A stretch of DNA of 64,000 nt from Azoarcus sp. DN11 (GTDB lineage Bacteria > Pseudomonadota > Gammaproteobacteria > Burkholderiales > Rhodocyclaceae), in NCBI RefSeq assembly GCF_003628555.1, contig NZ_CP021731.1, positions 1,240,001 through 1,304,000 of the forward strand, given 5' to 3'. Below, piece after piece: positions 11,477 to 25,150 of the stretch (within the stretch, counting starts at the first letter, position 1; each line of letters opens with the position of its first letter). The notes beneath the pieces were generated by a model. That model was not told the DNA's origin and made no database searches. It saw only the letters and a program-made list of their open reading frames with translations. The position numbers and the translations under genes are program-made.

Positions 11477-11639
11477 TGGCGCATCATAAGTTGCTTGGCA
11501 GGATTTGCAACCATATTGGCGCCCGATGCGTCGCCTGCCGACCTACTCTTACGCGGTCACGACGTTTTGCCGACGCGCGTCTACGCTTTACCGGTACACG
11601 TCCCGGAAACCAACGATCAAAGGAACGAGGAGACCGACC

Positions 11640-12812
11640 ATGAACATCCCCAGCCTGAACTTCCACCACGGCGAAACCATCGAGGCACTGCGCGACGCGG
11701 TGCGCCAGTTCGCCGAGACCGAAATTGCGTCGCGCGCCGCCGCGATCGACCGCGAGAACGAATTCCCCGCCGACCTGTGGAAGAAGTTCGGCGACATGGG
11801 GCTGCTGGGCATGACCGTCGAGGAGGAATACGGCGGCACGCAGATGGGCTACCTCGCGCACATCATCGCGATGGAAGAAATCTCGCGTGCGTCGGCGTCG
11901 GTCGGCCTCTCCTACGGCGCGCACTCCAACCTGTGTGTGAACCAGATCCGCCGCAACGGCAACGCCGCCCAGAAGGACAAGTACCTGCCGAAGCTGATCT
12001 CGGGCGACCACGTCGGCGCGCTGGCGATGAGCGAGCCGAACGCCGGCTCGGACGTCGTGTCGATGAAGCTGCGCGCCGACAAGAAAGGCGATCGCTACGT
12101 GCTCAACGGCTCGAAGATGTGGATCACCAACGGCGGTGACGCGGACACGCTGGTCGTGTACGCGAAGACCGACATCAACGCCGGTCCGAAGGGCATCACC
12201 GCCTTCATCGTCGAGAAGGGCATGAAGGGTTTCAGCCACGGCACCCACCTCGACAAGCTCGGCATGCGCGGCTCGAACACCTTCCCGCTGTTCTTCGACG
12301 ACGTCGAAGTCCCGGAAGAGAACGTGCTGGGCGGCGTCGGCAACGGCGTCAAGGTGCTGATGAGCGGTCTCGACTACGAGCGCACCGTGCTTTGCGGCGG
12401 CCCGCTCGGCATCATGGCCGCGTGCATGGACGTCGTCGTGCCCTACCTGCACGAGCGCAAGCAGTTCGGCCAGTCGATCGGCGAATTCCAGCTGATGCAG
12501 GGCAAGATCGCCGACATGTACTCGGTGTGGAGCGCGACGCGCGCCTATGTGTATGCCGTCGGCCAGGCCTGCGACCGCGCCGACCACGCGCGCACGCTGC
12601 GCAAGGACGCGGCCGGCGCGATCCTGTATTCGGCCGAAAAGGCGACCTGGATGGCGGGCGAGGCTATCCAGACCCTGGGTGGCGTCGGCTACACCAACGA
12701 ATACGCAACCGGCCGCCTGTGGCGCGACGCGAAACTCTACGAGATCGGCGCCGGCACGAGCGAGATCCGCCGCATGCTGATCGGTCGTGAGCTGTTTGCG
12801 GAGACCCTGTGA
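11640..12812 (+). CDS. liuA: isovaleryl-CoA dehydrogenase
   Basis: The 390-aa acyl-CoA dehydrogenase oxidises isovaleryl-CoA to 3-methylcrotonyl-CoA and passes electrons to ETF. The FAD and substrate motif [13 protein letters not shown], the WITNGGDAD strand and the C-terminal [23 protein letters not shown] and [11 protein letters not shown] segments are those of IVD. The catalytic glutamate falls in the conserved SGLDYER segment, as expected for IVD. GAACGAGGAG at 11622-11631 supports ATG 11640. The stop overlaps the liuB start by 1 nt (TGATG), showing translational coupling. It is the first gene of the operon. Confidence 0.96.
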   Translation: MNIPSLNFHHGETIEALRDAVRQFAETEIASRAAAIDRENEFPADLWKKFGDMGLLGMTVEEEYGGTQMGYLAHIIAMEEISRASASVGLSYGAHSNLCVNQIRRNGNAAQKDKYLPKLISGDHVGALAMSEPNAGSDVVSMKLRADKKGDRYVLNGSKMWITNGGDADTLVVYAKTDINAGPKGITAFIVEKGMKGFSHGTHLDKLGMRGSNTFPLFFDDVEVPEENVLGGVGNGVKVLMSGLDYERTVLCGGPLGIMAACMDVVVPYLHERKQFGQSIGEFQLMQGKIADMYSVWSATRAYVYAVGQACDRADHARTLRKDAAGAILYSAEKATWMAGEAIQTLGGVGYTNEYATGRLWRDAKLYEIGAGTSEIRRMLIGRELFAETL

Positions 12813-14419
12813 TGAGCGTGATCAAGTCTTCCATCAACACGCGCAGCCCGGACTTCGCGGGCAACGCCGAGGCGATGCGCAAGCTCGTCGGCGACCTGCG
12901 CGACAAGGCGGCGGAAGTCGCGCTCGGCGGCGGCGAATCGGCGCGCGCGAAGCACACCGCGCGCGGCAAGCTGCTGCCGCGTGACCGGGTGAACCACCTG
13001 CTCGACCCGGGCACACCTTTCCTCGAGATCGGTCAGATGGCGGCCTACGGCATGTACGACGGCGATGCGCCCTCGGCGGGCGTGATCGCCGGCATCGGCC
13101 GCGTGAAGGGCGTCGAATGCATGATCGTCGCCAACGACGCGACGGTGAAGGGCGGCAGCTACTTCCCGATGACGGTGAAGAAGCACCTGCGCGCGCAGGA
13201 AATCGCGCAGATGAACAACCTGACCTGCGTCTATCTCGTCGACTCAGGCGGCGCGAACCTGCCGACGCAGGACGAAGTCTTCCCCGACCGCGATCACTTC
13301 GGCCGCATCTTCTTCAACCAGGCCAACATGAGCGCGCAGGGCATCCCGCAGATTGCGGTCGTGATGGGCTCCTGCACCGCCGGCGGTGCCTACGTGCCGG
13401 CGATGAGCGACGAGGCGGTGATCGTCAAGAACCAGGGCACGATCTTCCTCGGCGGTCCTCCGCTGGTGAAGGCCGCGACCGGTGAAGTCGTCAGCGCCGA
13501 AGACCTCGGCGGCGGCGACGTGCATACCCGCATCTCGGGCGTCGCGGACCACCTCGCGGAGAACGACGCGCACGCGCTCTACATCGCGCGCAGCATCGTG
13601 TCGAACCTCAATCGCCAGAAACCCGTGTCGCTGAAGGTCGGCGCCGGCGAGGAGCCGCTGTACGACCCCGAGGAGATCTACGGCATCATCCCCGCCGACC
13701 CGCGCAAACCCTACGACGTACGCGAAGTGATCGCCCGCGTCGTCGACGGCTCGCGTTTCGACGAGTTCAAGTCGCGCTACGGCACGACCCTCGTCACCGG
13801 CTTCGCGCAGCTCTATGGCTACCCGGTGGGCATCGTCGCGAACAACGGCATCCTGTTCGGCGAATCGGCGCAGAAGGGCGCGCACTTCGTCGAGCTGTGC
13901 GCGCAGCGCGGCATCCCGCTGCTCTTCCTGCAGAACATCACCGGCTTCATGGTCGGGCGCAAGTACGAGAACGGCGGCATCGCCAAGGACGGCGCGAAGA
14001 TGGTGACGGCCGTCGCGACCGCGCAGGTGCCCAAGCTGACGATGATCATGGGGGGCTCCTTCGGCGCCGGCAACTACGGCATGTGCGGCCGCGCCTACTC
14101 GCCGCGTTTCCTGTGGATGTGGCCCAACGCGCGCGTTTCCGTGATGGGCGGCGAGCAGGCGGCGAGCGTGCTGTCGACCGTGCGCCGCGACGGCATCGAA
14201 GCCAAGGGCGGCACCTGGAGCAAGGAAGACGAGGAGGCGTTCAAGGCGCCGATCCGCGAACAATACGAAGTGCAGGGCCACCCCTACTACGCGACCGCGC
14301 GCCTGTGGGACGACGGCGTGATCGACCCGGCGCAGAGCCGCCGCGTGCTGGGCCTGTCGCTGTCCGCGACGCTCAACGCGCCGATCCCGCAGACGAAGTT
14401 CGGCGTGTTCCGGATGTAA
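12812..14419 (+). CDS. liuB: methylcrotonyl-CoA carboxylase, carboxyltransferase (beta) subunit
   Basis: The 535-aa biotin-dependent carboxyltransferase subunit transfers CO2 from carboxybiotin to 3-methylcrotonyl-CoA. Both crotonase-like halves are present, with an acyl-CoA loop near [20 protein letters not shown] and a late segment [19 protein letters not shown] containing the glycine-rich oxyanion region. Length and motifs fit MCC-beta rather than propionyl-CoA carboxylase. It begins on the liuA stop and is followed by the biotin-carrying subunit after 13 nt, so the two subunits are made together. Confidence 0.95.
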   Translation: MSVIKSSINTRSPDFAGNAEAMRKLVGDLRDKAAEVALGGGESARAKHTARGKLLPRDRVNHLLDPGTPFLEIGQMAAYGMYDGDAPSAGVIAGIGRVKGVECMIVANDATVKGGSYFPMTVKKHLRAQEIAQMNNLTCVYLVDSGGANLPTQDEVFPDRDHFGRIFFNQANMSAQGIPQIAVVMGSCTAGGAYVPAMSDEAVIVKNQGTIFLGGPPLVKAATGEVVSAEDLGGGDVHTRISGVADHLAENDAHALYIARSIVSNLNRQKPVSLKVGAGEEPLYDPEEIYGIIPADPRKPYDVREVIARVVDGSRFDEFKSRYGTTLVTGFAQLYGYPVGIVANNGILFGESAQKGAHFVELCAQRGIPLLFLQNITGFMVGRKYENGGIAKDGAKMVTAVATAQVPKLTMIMGGSFGAGNYGMCGRAYSPRFLWMWPNARVSVMGGEQAASVLSTVRRDGIEAKGGTWSKEDEEAFKAPIREQYEVQGHPYYATARLWDDGVIDPAQSRRVLGLSLSATLNAPIPQTKFGVFRM

Positions 14420-14432
14420 GGGGGAGATGACA

Positions 14433-16439
<2,007 letters not shown>

Positions 16440-16453
16440 ACGACCCTTGTTTT

Positions 16454-16488
16454 CACACCGACCGGCGCCCCGTGCGCCGGTCGGTGTG
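16454..16488. terminator. perfect 15-bp hairpin after liuD
   Basis: CACACCGACCGGCGC and GCGCCGGTCGGTGTG are exact reverse complements around a 5-nt loop (CCCGT). The stem is very stable, but no T-run follows directly. It could be an attenuator or a transcript-end protector that lowers expression of the downstream genes, or a Rho-assisted stop. The structure is certain; the role is inferred. Confidence 0.7.
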
Positions 16489-16570
16489 CGCTTCCTCATG
16501 TCCCGCGTTCCCGGCCCGGCCGTGAAACGCACAAGAAGACATCGAATCGAATAAAGTGGAGAGAGACACC

Positions 16571-18259
16571 ATGACGCAGTTGAGCTATGTCCACGGCGCG
16601 TCCGAAAAGCGCCTGATCGGCCAGACCATCGGCCGCTTTTTCGACGAGGCCTGCGCCCGCCACGCCGCGCGCGAAGCGCTCGTTGTGCGCCACCAGAACG
16701 TGCGCCTCACCTACGCCGCACTCAAGCAGCGCGTCGACGCGCTGGCGTGCAGCCTGATGCGCCTCGGCCTCAAGCGCGGCGAACGTGTCGGCATCTGGTC
16801 GCAGAACAACACCGAATGGGCGCTGACCCAGTTCGCGACCGCCAAGGCGGGCCTCGTGCTGGTGAATATCAACCCCGCCTACCGCCGCGCCGAGCTCGAA
16901 TACGCGCTGAACAAGGTCGGCTGCCGTGCGCTGGTGATGTCGCCCGCGTTCAAGACCAGCAACTACCTCGAGATGCTCGGCGACCTCGCGCCCGAGCTCG
17001 CGCAGTCCGAAGCCGGCCAACTGAAATCGGCGAAGCTCCCGACGCTTGAAATCGTCATCCGCATGGGTGCCGACAAGACGCACGGCATGCTGAACTTCGA
17101 CGACCTGCTGCATGCCCCCGCCGGCGACGAACTCGACGCCCTCGAAACCCTCGGCGACGCGCTGCAGTTCGACGACCCGATCAACATCCAGTTCACCTCC
17201 GGCACCACCGGCCAGCCCAAGGGCGCGACGCTGTCGCACCACAACATCCTCAACAACGGCTTCTTCGTCGGCGAAGCGATCCGCCTCGTCGAAGGCGACC
17301 GCCTGTGCATCCCGGTGCCGCTCTACCACTGCTTCGGCATGGTGATGGGCAACCTCGGCTGCCTCACGCACGGCGCGACGATGATCTACCCGGCCGAAGC
17401 CTTCGAGCCGCTCGCCGTGCTCGAAACCCTCGCCGAGGAACGCTGCACGGCGAGCTACGGCGTGCCGACGATGTTCATCGCGATGCTCGACCACCCGCGC
17501 TTTGCCGAATTCGACCTGTCGCGTCTGCGCACCGGCATCATGGCCGGCAGCCCGTGCCCGATCGAAGTGATGAAGCGCGTCATCGACAAGATGAACATGC
17601 GCGAAGTCACGATCGCCTACGGCATGACCGAGACCTCGCCGGTCAGCTTCCAGAGCGGCACCGACGACCCGCTCGACCGCCGCGTCTCCACCGTCGGTCG
17701 CGTTCAGCCGCACCTCGAAGTGAAGATCGTCGACAGCGAAGGCCGCATCGTCCCGCGCGGCACGCCGGGCGAATTGTGCACGCGTGGCTACTCGGTGATG
17801 CTCGGCTACTGGGAAGACGAAGCGAAGACGCGCGAAGCGATCGACGCCGGCGGCTGGATGCACACCGGCGACCTCGCGACGATCGACGACGAGGGCTTCT
17901 GCAACATCGTCGGCCGCATCAAGGACATGGTCATCCGCGGCGGCGAAAACCTCTACCCGCGCGAGATCGAGGAATTCCTCTACCGCCATCCGAAGATCCT
18001 CGACGTGCAGGTCGTCGGCGTGCCGGACCAGAAGTACGGCGAGGAACTGTGCGCCTGGGTCATCGTGCGCGAAGGCCAGACGCTCAGCGAGGACGAGGTG
18101 CGCGAGTTCTGCAAAGGCCAGATCGCGCACTACAAGGTGCCGCGCTACATCCGCTTCGTCGACACCTTCCCGATGACGGTCACGGGCAAGATCCAGAAGT
18201 TCCAGATCCGCGAGCAGATGAAGCGCGAACTGGGTCTGGCCGAAGCGAAGACGGCCTGA
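16571..18259 (+). CDS. AMP-binding acyl-CoA synthetase (fatty-acyl-CoA ligase family)
   Basis: The 562-aa adenylate-forming ligase activates a carboxylic acid to its CoA thioester. It has the P-loop [16 protein letters not shown], the GMTETSPVS adenine-binding motif, the [16 protein letters not shown] hinge region and the C-terminal TVTGKIQK lysine. GGAGAG upstream supports ATG 16571. Its place between methylcrotonyl-CoA carboxylase and acetoacetyl-CoA synthetase suggests isovalerate, another branched short-chain acid or a medium-chain acid as substrate. The exact acid cannot be read from the sequence. Confidence 0.92.
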   Translation: MTQLSYVHGASEKRLIGQTIGRFFDEACARHAAREALVVRHQNVRLTYAALKQRVDALACSLMRLGLKRGERVGIWSQNNTEWALTQFATAKAGLVLVNINPAYRRAELEYALNKVGCRALVMSPAFKTSNYLEMLGDLAPELAQSEAGQLKSAKLPTLEIVIRMGADKTHGMLNFDDLLHAPAGDELDALETLGDALQFDDPINIQFTSGTTGQPKGATLSHHNILNNGFFVGEAIRLVEGDRLCIPVPLYHCFGMVMGNLGCLTHGATMIYPAEAFEPLAVLETLAEERCTASYGVPTMFIAMLDHPRFAEFDLSRLRTGIMAGSPCPIEVMKRVIDKMNMREVTIAYGMTETSPVSFQSGTDDPLDRRVSTVGRVQPHLEVKIVDSEGRIVPRGTPGELCTRGYSVMLGYWEDEAKTREAIDAGGWMHTGDLATIDDEGFCNIVGRIKDMVIRGGENLYPREIEEFLYRHPKILDVQVVGVPDQKYGEELCAWVIVREGQTLSEDEVREFCKGQIAHYKVPRYIRFVDTFPMTVTGKIQKFQIREQMKRELGLAEAKTA

Positions 18260-18276
18260 GCGAAGGGGAGGGGCTC

Positions 18277-18951
18277 ATGATCACGCTGTACCATTGCGTC
18301 AGCGCGCGCTCGTTCCGGCCGCTATGGATGCTCGAAGAGCTCGGTCTGCCCTACGAGCTGAAGATGCTGCCGTTTCCGCCGCGGCGCGATGCCGAGTCCT
18401 ACCTCGAGGTCAATCCGCTCGGCACGATCCCGGCGTTCTTCGACGGTGCGACGCGCATGACCGAGTCGGCGGCGATCTGCCACTACCTCGCCGCCCGGCA
18501 CTCGCCTCGCGCGCTCAACGTCGAGACCGACGAGCCGGACTTCGGCCCCTACCTCAACTTCCTGCACTTCGGTGAGGCGACGCTGACCTTCCCTCAGACG
18601 CTGGTGCTGCGCTACAGCCGCTTCGAGGCCGAGGAACGGCGGCTGCCGCAAGCTGCCGAAGACTACACGCGCTGGTTCCTGTCGCGCCTGCGCACGCTCG
18701 AACCGCTGCTCGCGCAGCAGGATTTCCTGTGTGCGGGGCGCTTCACGGCCGCGGACATCTCGGTCGGTTACGCGCTGATGCTTGCCGACGACATCTGGCT
18801 CAAGGAGCGCTTCAAGCCGGCGGTGCTCGCCTATTGGCAACGCCTGCAGGCCCGCGAAGGCTATCAACGGGCGCTCGCCGCGCAACAGCGCGCCGCGGTC
18901 GAGCAGGGCGTACCGCCTCACTCGGTCGCGCAGGCGACCGGCCCGTTCTGA
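18277..18951 (+). CDS. glutathione S-transferase family protein
   Basis: The 224-aa protein has an N-terminal thioredoxin-like domain ([20 protein letters not shown], then NPLGTIPAF and the glutathione gamma-glutamyl motif [10 protein letters not shown]) and a C-terminal all-helical domain with the N-capping stretch [13 protein letters not shown] serine near position 9 is the likely glutathione-activating residue. GGGGAGGGG lies just before ATG 18277. It is only 17 nt after the acyl-CoA ligase gene and 19 nt before aacS, so it is co-transcribed. What it conjugates is unknown. Confidence 0.9.
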   Translation: MITLYHCVSARSFRPLWMLEELGLPYELKMLPFPPRRDAESYLEVNPLGTIPAFFDGATRMTESAAICHYLAARHSPRALNVETDEPDFGPYLNFLHFGEATLTFPQTLVLRYSRFEAEERRLPQAAEDYTRWFLSRLRTLEPLLAQQDFLCAGRFTAADISVGYALMLADDIWLKERFKPAVLAYWQRLQAREGYQRALAAQQRAAVEQGVPPHSVAQATGPF

Positions 18952-18970
18952 ACGAGGAGACACACAAAAA

Positions 18971-20959
18971 ATGACGAACAAGGAATTCGACGATCGCCCG
19001 TTGTGGGCCCCGCGCCCCGAACAGATCGCCGCAACCGGCATCGCCGCCTTCACTGAACGCGTCCGTATCGCCACCGGACTCGAGCTCGCGGACTACGATG
19101 CACTGCACGATTGGTCGGTGCGCCATGCGACCGATTTCTGGCGCGAAGTCTGGGACTTCGGTGGCGTGATCGGCGAGCGCGGCGCACGCGATCTCATCGA
19201 CGGCGATCGCATGCCTGGCGCCGCCTGGTTCCCCGACGCGCGCCTGAACTTCGCCGAGAACCTGCTGCGCGACGGTTCCAACGAACAGGCGCTGGTGTTC
19301 CGGGGCGAGGACAAGGTCAAGCGTGCGATGACGCGCAGGGAACTGCGCGCCGAGGTCGCCCGCTTCGCCGCCGCCCTGCGCGCGGCCGGCGTCTGCGAGC
19401 ACGACCGCGTCGCCGCCTGGATGCCCAACCTCCCCGAGACCCTCGTCGCGATGCTGGCGACGGCCAGCCTTGGCGCGACGTTCACGTCCGCCTCGCCGGA
19501 CTTCGGCGTGCAGGGCGTGCTCGACCGCTTCGGCCAGACCGAGCCCAAGGTGCTGATCGCCTGCGACGGCTACTGGTACAACGGCAAGGCCATCGACATC
19601 CGCGGCAAGCTCGCCGAACTCGCGCCGCAGCTCCCGAGCGTCGAACGCTTCGTCGTCGTCCCCTATCTGGCGGGCGACGCCGCGCCTGATCTCGCGGGCA
19701 TCCGCGACGCCGTCACGTACCGCGACTTCCTTGCCCCACACGCGGCCGAGACCGTGCCGCGCTACGAGCGCCTGCCGTTCAACCACCCGCTCTACGTGAT
19801 GTATTCGTCGGGCACCACCGGCGTGCCCAAATGCATCGTGCACGGCGCCGGCGGCACGCTGCTGCAGCACCTCAAGGAACACAAGCTGCACGCCGATGTC
19901 CGCGAAGGCGACCGCCTGTTCTACTTCACGACCTGCGGCTGGATGATGTGGAACTGGCTCGTCTCCGGCCTCGCCGCCGGCGCCACGCTGATGCTCTACG
20001 ACGGCAACCCCTTCGTGAGCGACGGCAAGGTGCTGTGGGACTACGCCGAGAAGGAACGCATCACGCATTTCGGTACGTCAGCGAAGTACATCGAGACGCT
20101 CGGCAAGAGCGAGCTCCGGCCGGCGCAGTCCTATGACCTCTCCGCGCTACGCGCCGTGCTCTCCACCGGCAGCCCGCTCGCGCCGCAGGGCTTCGATTTC
20201 GTCTACGAGGCGATCAAGGCAGACGTGCAGCTCGCGTCGATCTCGGGCGGCACCGACATCGTCTCCTGCTTCGTCCTCGGCAGTCCGACCTTGCCGGTGT
20301 GGCGGGGCGAAATCCAGTGCCGTGGCCTCGGCATGGCGGTCGAGGTGTGGGACGACGAAGGCCGCCCGGTCACCGGCGAGAAGGGCGAGTTGGTCTGCAC
20401 AAAACCCTTCCCCTGCATGCCGATCGGCTTCTGGAACGATCCCGACGGTGCCAAGTACCACGCGGCCTACTTCGAACGCTTCCCCAATGTGTGGTGCCAC
20501 GGCGACTTCTGCGAGATCACCGAACACGGTGGCCTGATCATCCATGGAAGGTCGGATGCGACGCTCAACCCCGGCGGCGTGCGCATCGGCACCGCCGAGA
20601 TCTACCGCCAGGTGGAGAAACTGCCGGAAGTCGTCGAGTCCATCGTGATCGGCCAGGACTGGCCGCCGCAGGACCCCACCGACGTGCGCGTCGTGCTGTT
20701 CGTGCGTCTGCGCGAAGGTCTCGTGCTCGACGACGCGCTCGTCGCGCGCATCAAGCAGGCCATCCGCGACAACGCCACGCCGCGCCACGTGCCCGCGAGG
20801 ATCGTGCAGGTCGGCGACATCCCGCGCACCAAGAGCGGCAAGCTCGTCGAACTCGCGGTGCGCAATGTCGTGCATCACCGGCCGGTGAAGAACATCGAGG
20901 CGCTGGCGAACCCCGAGGCGCTGGCGCTGTTCGACAACCGCCCGGAACTCGCCTCGTGA
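18971..20959 (+). CDS. aacS: acetoacetyl-CoA synthetase
   Basis: The 662-aa ligase of the acetyl-CoA-synthetase group converts acetoacetate, ATP and CoA to acetoacetyl-CoA. It carries the N-terminal ACAS cap, [17 protein letters not shown] as the P-loop (the VPKCIVHG variant is typical of AacS), the motif [14 protein letters not shown] and a C-terminal TKSGKLVEL lysine. Leucine breakdown ends in acetoacetate plus acetyl-CoA, so this enzyme recovers the acetoacetate. It closes the operon and is followed 3 nt later by a perfect hairpin. Confidence 0.94.
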   Translation: MTNKEFDDRPLWAPRPEQIAATGIAAFTERVRIATGLELADYDALHDWSVRHATDFWREVWDFGGVIGERGARDLIDGDRMPGAAWFPDARLNFAENLLRDGSNEQALVFRGEDKVKRAMTRRELRAEVARFAAALRAAGVCEHDRVAAWMPNLPETLVAMLATASLGATFTSASPDFGVQGVLDRFGQTEPKVLIACDGYWYNGKAIDIRGKLAELAPQLPSVERFVVVPYLAGDAAPDLAGIRDAVTYRDFLAPHAAETVPRYERLPFNHPLYVMYSSGTTGVPKCIVHGAGGTLLQHLKEHKLHADVREGDRLFYFTTCGWMMWNWLVSGLAAGATLMLYDGNPFVSDGKVLWDYAEKERITHFGTSAKYIETLGKSELRPAQSYDLSALRAVLSTGSPLAPQGFDFVYEAIKADVQLASISGGTDIVSCFVLGSPTLPVWRGEIQCRGLGMAVEVWDDEGRPVTGEKGELVCTKPFPCMPIGFWNDPDGAKYHAAYFERFPNVWCHGDFCEITEHGGLIIHGRSDATLNPGGVRIGTAEIYRQVEKLPEVVESIVIGQDWPPQDPTDVRVVLFVRLREGLVLDDALVARIKQAIRDNATPRHVPARIVQVGDIPRTKSGKLVELAVRNVVHHRPVKNIEALANPEALALFDNRPELAS

Positions 20960-20962
20960 CCT

Positions 20963-20997
20963 CGTCGTGGGGCGGGATCTCATCCCGCCCCACGACG
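20963..20997. terminator. perfect 16-bp hairpin between convergent aacS and guaD
   Basis: CGTCGTGGGGCGGGAT and ATCCCGCCCCACGACG are exact reverse complements around a 3-nt loop (CTC). It fills the 46-bp gap between two convergent genes, so it should stop or protect transcripts from both sides. No clear T-run is present on either side. Confidence 0.78.
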
Positions 20998-21005
20998 GCA
21001 TCGCA

Positions 21006-22298
21006 TCACCGCTGGCGCCAGGCCGGCTCGCCCATCACCCAGGTCTCGGCGACGGCACGATCGTCGCCCAGCATCATCAGCACGAACATCCGTTCCGCGA
21101 GCGTCCCGCACGCGGCGCTGCGCCGTTCGAGCAGGGGCGTCGCCGTCGGGTCGAGGACGACGAAATCCGCCTCCCGACCGGGCGCAAAGCTGCCGATCCG
21201 GTCGTCGAGATACAGGCTGCGCGCCCCGCCCAAGGTCGCTAGATAGAAGGCCCGCTCGGCCGACAACGATTGGCCGTTGAGCTGCAGCACCTTGTAGGCC
21301 TCGGCCAGCGTTCGCAGCATCGAAAAGCTCGTCCCCGCCCCCACGTCCGTGCCGATGCCGACACGCACCCCGGCCGCATCGGCCTGCGCAAGGTCGAACA
21401 GCCCCGAGCCGAGGAACAGGTTCGACGTCGGGCAGAAGCTCATCGCCGCCCCGGCAGCCGCCATGCGCTGGCGGTCGGTGTCGTCGAGCCACACGCAGTG
21501 CGCGAACACGCTGCGCGGACCGAGCTGCCCGTAGCGCTCATATACGTCCAGATAGCTGCGCGCCTCGGGATACAGCTCGCGAATCCACGCGACCTCGGCG
21601 CGGTTCTCCGCGAGGTGCGACTGCAGGTAGATCCCGGCGTGATTGGCGAACAACTGCCCCGCGAGTTGCATCTGCTGCGGTGTCGACGTTGCCGCGAAGC
21701 GCGGCGTCACGGCGTACAGCAGGCGGCCGCGCCCGTGCCAGCGCTCGATCAGCGCTACCGATTCGGCGTGGCCGCCTTCGCAGGTCTCGCACAGGAAGTC
21801 CGGGCAGTTGCGGTCCATCAGCACCTTGCCGGAGATGACGCGCATGCGCCGCCGCAATGCCGCCTCGAACAGCGCCTCGACCGACGCGCGGTGCACGGTC
21901 GGATACACCGCGGCCGTGGTCGTCCCGTTCCGCAGCAGCTCGTCGCAGAAGAATTCCGCGACTTCCGTCGCATGGGCGGGATCGGCGAAGCGCCGCTCGA
22001 CCGGCCAGGTATAGCGGTCGAGCCATTCGAGCAGCTGTCCGCCCGGGCTCGCGATGATGTCCGTCTGCGCGCAATGGATGTGCGTATCGACGAAGCCCGG
22101 CAGGATCAGCCGGCCGCGGCGGTCGTCGATGCGTGCGTCGGCGGGCAGCTTCGCGCGCAGCGCCGCGGCGGGGCCGGCCTCTGCGACCAACCCGTCGCGC
22201 ACGATCAGCAATCCGTCGGGGAAGTGTTCCACCGCATCGGCGCCGCGGTCGGCCGGGTCGCCGAGAAAGTGCAGAAGCTCGCCGCGGATCGCACGCAT
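21006..22298 (-). CDS. guaD: guanine deaminase
   Basis: The 430-aa amidohydrolase deaminates guanine to xanthine with one bound zinc. It shows the [14 protein letters not shown] metal motif, YLQSHLAEN with the third histidine, AHCVWLDD and the [14 protein letters not shown] segment with the metal aspartate, which together identify guanine deaminase among amidohydrolases. It is 10 nt downstream of the Nudix gene on the same strand, probably as one transcript, which suggests purine salvage or breakdown. Confidence 0.94.
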   Translation of the reverse strand: MRAIRGELLHFLGDPADRGADAVEHFPDGLLIVRDGLVAEAGPAAALRAKLPADARIDDRRGRLILPGFVDTHIHCAQTDIIASPGGQLLEWLDRYTWPVERRFADPAHATEVAEFFCDELLRNGTTTAAVYPTVHRASVEALFEAALRRRMRVISGKVLMDRNCPDFLCETCEGGHAESVALIERWHGRGRLLYAVTPRFAATSTPQQMQLAGQLFANHAGIYLQSHLAENRAEVAWIRELYPEARSYLDVYERYGQLGPRSVFAHCVWLDDTDRQRMAAAGAAMSFCPTSNLFLGSGLFDLAQADAAGVRVGIGTDVGAGTSFSMLRTLAEAYKVLQLNGQSLSAERAFYLATLGGARSLYLDDRIGSFAPGREADFVVLDPTATPLLERRSAACGTLAERMFVLMMLGDDRAVAETWVMGEPAWRQR

Positions 22299-22308
22299 CG
22301 CGTCGCCC

Positions 22309-22863
22309 TCAGGGAATCGTCACGGTCGGCGGCGCCGCGATGCTCGCGTTGTGGGTGCCGAAGCTGCCGCGGCGCCGGTCCTCGAAATAGTGGCGCAGCG
22401 TCAGCGAGATCGTGCGGAACGCGATATCGTCCCAGGGGATGTCCCGCTCCTCGAACAGCGCCACTTCCAGCGACTCCTCGCCGGGGCCGAAATCCAGATC
22501 CAGCAGGCGCGCGCGGTACACGATATGCACCTGGTTGATGTGCGGCACGCTGATCAGCGTGAAGAGCGCGCCCACCTCGATGCGTGCGCACGCCTCTTCC
22601 AGCGTCTCGCGCGCGGCGGCCTCGGCCGTGCTCTCGGCGTTCTCCATGAAGCCTGCCGGCAGCGTCCAGTACCCGTGGCGCGGTTCGATCGCGCGGCGGC
22701 ACAGCAGGATGCGGTCGCCCCATTCGGGAATCGCGCCGACGACGATCTTCGGGTTCTGGTAATGGATCGTCCCGCAACTCACGCACACGTGGCGCGGCAG
22801 GGTGTCACCGGGCGGTATGCGCAGCGTGACGTTCGCGCCGCAGTCTGAGCAGTATTTCATCAT
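22309..22863 (-). CDS. Nudix hydrolase with zinc ribbon
   Basis: The 184-aa protein has an N-terminal zinc ribbon (CSDC and CVSC pairs at about residues 5-30) and a Nudix domain with a complete Nudix box (G-FMENA-E...A-RETLEEA at about 71-92). The layout resembles the C-terminal part of NudC-like pyrophosphatases. Such proteins hydrolyse nucleoside-diphosphate derivatives; the substrate here is unknown. Two adjacent ATG codons (22863 and 22860) are possible starts. It lies directly upstream of guaD. Confidence 0.88.
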   Translation of the reverse strand: MMKYCSDCGANVTLRIPPGDTLPRHVCVSCGTIHYQNPKIVVGAIPEWGDRILLCRRAIEPRHGYWTLPAGFMENAESTAEAAARETLEEACARIEVGALFTLISVPHINQVHIVYRARLLDLDFGPGEESLEVALFEERDIPWDDIAFRTISLTLRHYFEDRRRGSFGTHNASIAAPPTVTIP

Positions 22864-23039
22864 GTTCGCCGACCTGTTCGTAAGGTCAGATTTTATCCCG
22901 TAACACCCCGTCGCGATGCGTTCGCGGTTCGTGGCCCGTGACAGCGTGCCGTCCCGCGGGGTACAGTTCGCCCGAACCGAAACGCCGTTTTGGCCGCCGC
23001 ATCGCGGCCTGTTCCCCAGACTCCCCAGATACTGCGCCG

Positions 23040-25070
23040 ATGTCTCCGCCGCTGGATTCGACCCGCTTCGAGCAGCTTCGCGCCTCGGGCGACCTCCCCT
23101 CCCCGAAGGGGGTTGCGCTTGCGGTGATCCGGCTCACGCGCCAGCAGGACGTCACCATTGCCGAACTGGCGCGGGTGATCAGTGCCGACCCGGCATTCGT
23201 CGGGCGCGTCATCAAGGCCGCGAACGGTCTGGTCGCATTCGAGCGCCGACCGGTCGCCTCGGTGCACGAGGCGCTCATGGTGCTGGGACTGCCCGCCGTG
23301 CGGACCATGGTGCTGGGCTTCTCGCTGCTCTCGCATTACCGGCGCGGGGCCTGTCGTGCTTTCGACTACAACCGGTTCTGGAGTTCCTCGCTCGTGCGTG
23401 CGCTGGCGGCCCAGATCCTGGCGGAGCGCACCCGCGCCGCGGCCGCGGACGAGCTCTTCGCCGTGGGGCTGCTCTCCCATGTCGGCGAGCTCGCCCTCGC
23501 GACGCTGTACCCCGCCGAATACGACCGCGTGCTCGAATCCGCGCGCCAGCCCGACGCCGCACCGCTGCTCGACCTGGAAGATGCACAGTTCGCGATGAAT
23601 CACCGCGAGCTGACCATCGCGATGCTCGAAGACTGGAGACTGCCCAAAGTCTTTCTCGATGTGGTCGCCCAGGTCGATGCGCCCGCCGATGCGCCCGTGC
23701 CGGAAGGGGCGCGGGCGAGCCGGCTGCTCCAGACGCTCGCTGCGGCGAGCCGCGTTGCCGAGATCTGCGTCGCCGAAGAATCCGCCCGCGCCCCGCTCGC
23801 TGCGGTGCTCTTCGCCGAAAGCGCAGCGCTGGGAGTCGAACGCGAATGCCTCGTTGCGGACTGCCAGCGCGTCGCCGGCCTGTGGGGGGAATGGGGCGGC
23901 ATGTTGCAGCTCGAACAACCCGCTCCGCCGAATTTCGCCGATCTTGCCGGCGCCGGGGCCATCACTGGTGTGGCCGGAAATCCCGGTCCTGCGGTGCAAG
24001 CCGGGAGCAAGGGGCGAGTCCCCGCGACGCTGCCGGCGCACACGGAGCCGGACGACCCGGGGCGCGACGAGGCGCCGGCGCACACGCCGCGCGCCCTGAT
24101 CGTCGACGACGAGCCGCGCACGCGTGGCAGCCTGCGTACCGTGCTCGAGCAGGCGCATTATGAAGTTCATGAAGCCGGCAACGGCCGCGAAGGCATGGAG
24201 CGCGCCCTCGAACTGCAGCCGCAGATCATGCTCCTCGACTGGAACATGCCCGAGCTCGGCGGCCCGGACCTCGTGCGCGCGCTCCGCCAGACGCGCATCG
24301 GCCAGACGATCTACATGATCCTGCTGACGCACAGCTACGACGACGAGCATCTCGTCGAGGCGTTCGAGGCCGGTGCCGACGACTTCATCGCCAAGCCCTT
24401 GCGCCCCCGCGTCCTGGCCGCCCGCTTGCGCGCCGGCCAGCGCGTGGTGCGCCTGCAGCAGGAAGTCGAGCGCGAGCACGACGAGATCCGGCATTTCGCT
24501 GCGCAGCTGGCGGTGACCAACCGGCGCCTGCATGAAGCCGCGCTGACCGACGCGCTGACGGGCTTTCCCAACCGCCGCTACGCCATCGACCGCATCCAGC
24601 AGGAGTGGTCCGCGGCGCAGCGTTGGGGGCGGCCCGTGTCGTGCATGATCATCGACCTCGACAACTTCAAGCAGATCAACGACACCCGCGGCCACGACGT
24701 CGGCGACGAAGTCCTGCGCGCCGCCGCCGATGCGCTGCGCAATGCGTTGCGTGGCCAGGACGTGATCTGCCGCACCGGGGGCGATGAATTCCTCGCGATC
24801 TGCCCGGAAACCGACCTCCCGCGCGCGCTCATGTGCGCCGAGCGCCTGCGCAGCGCGCTCGACGCCCTTGCGCTGCAGGTGGACGGTGCGAAGGTGGTGA
24901 TCAGCGCGAGCATCGGTGTCGCGATGCGCGAGAGCTGGATGCCGGATGTCGACGCGCTCATCAAGCAGGCCGATCTGGGGGCCTATCTAGCCAAGCAGAA
25001 AGGCCGCAACTGCGTCGCGACCGTGCAGCAGACCGGCGAGCCCGGCAGTGGGGCGGCGGCCGCGGAGTGA
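23040..25070 (+). CDS. HDOD-REC-GGDEF signalling protein (diguanylate cyclase)
   Basis: The 676-aa cytoplasmic protein has an HDOD domain (about residues 8-210), a linker, a receiver domain (about 350-470; IVDDEP and phospho-acceptor in LLDWNMPELGG, about residue 400) and a GGDEF domain (about 500-660). The active-site motif GGDEF is intact, and RGQD lies five residues before it, matching the inhibitory RxxD site. It should therefore make cyclic di-GMP under phosphorylation control. ATG 23040 was chosen because the HDOD homology begins shortly after. It lies directly upstream of flhDC, which suggests a link between c-di-GMP and motility. Confidence 0.92.
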   Translation: MSPPLDSTRFEQLRASGDLPSPKGVALAVIRLTRQQDVTIAELARVISADPAFVGRVIKAANGLVAFERRPVASVHEALMVLGLPAVRTMVLGFSLLSHYRRGACRAFDYNRFWSSSLVRALAAQILAERTRAAAADELFAVGLLSHVGELALATLYPAEYDRVLESARQPDAAPLLDLEDAQFAMNHRELTIAMLEDWRLPKVFLDVVAQVDAPADAPVPEGARASRLLQTLAAASRVAEICVAEESARAPLAAVLFAESAALGVERECLVADCQRVAGLWGEWGGMLQLEQPAPPNFADLAGAGAITGVAGNPGPAVQAGSKGRVPATLPAHTEPDDPGRDEAPAHTPRALIVDDEPRTRGSLRTVLEQAHYEVHEAGNGREGMERALELQPQIMLLDWNMPELGGPDLVRALRQTRIGQTIYMILLTHSYDDEHLVEAFEAGADDFIAKPLRPRVLAARLRAGQRVVRLQQEVEREHDEIRHFAAQLAVTNRRLHEAALTDALTGFPNRRYAIDRIQQEWSAAQRWGRPVSCMIIDLDNFKQINDTRGHDVGDEVLRAAADALRNALRGQDVICRTGGDEFLAICPETDLPRALMCAERLRSALDALALQVDGAKVVISASIGVAMRESWMPDVDALIKQADLGAYLAKQKGRNCVATVQQTGEPGSGAAAAE

Positions 25071-25150
25071 GCCTGCGCCCCTTGGGGCGACTTGCGCGGC
25101 GTGACGCGCGATTCCTGTTCTTCCCCTTTGAATACAAGACCTTGGTGATA

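Noticed and set aside
11496..11508. TGGCA...TTGC sequence before liuA, resembling a sigma-54 promoter
   Set aside because: The two halves are about two bases too close; sigma-54 promoters do not tolerate changed -24/-12 spacing.
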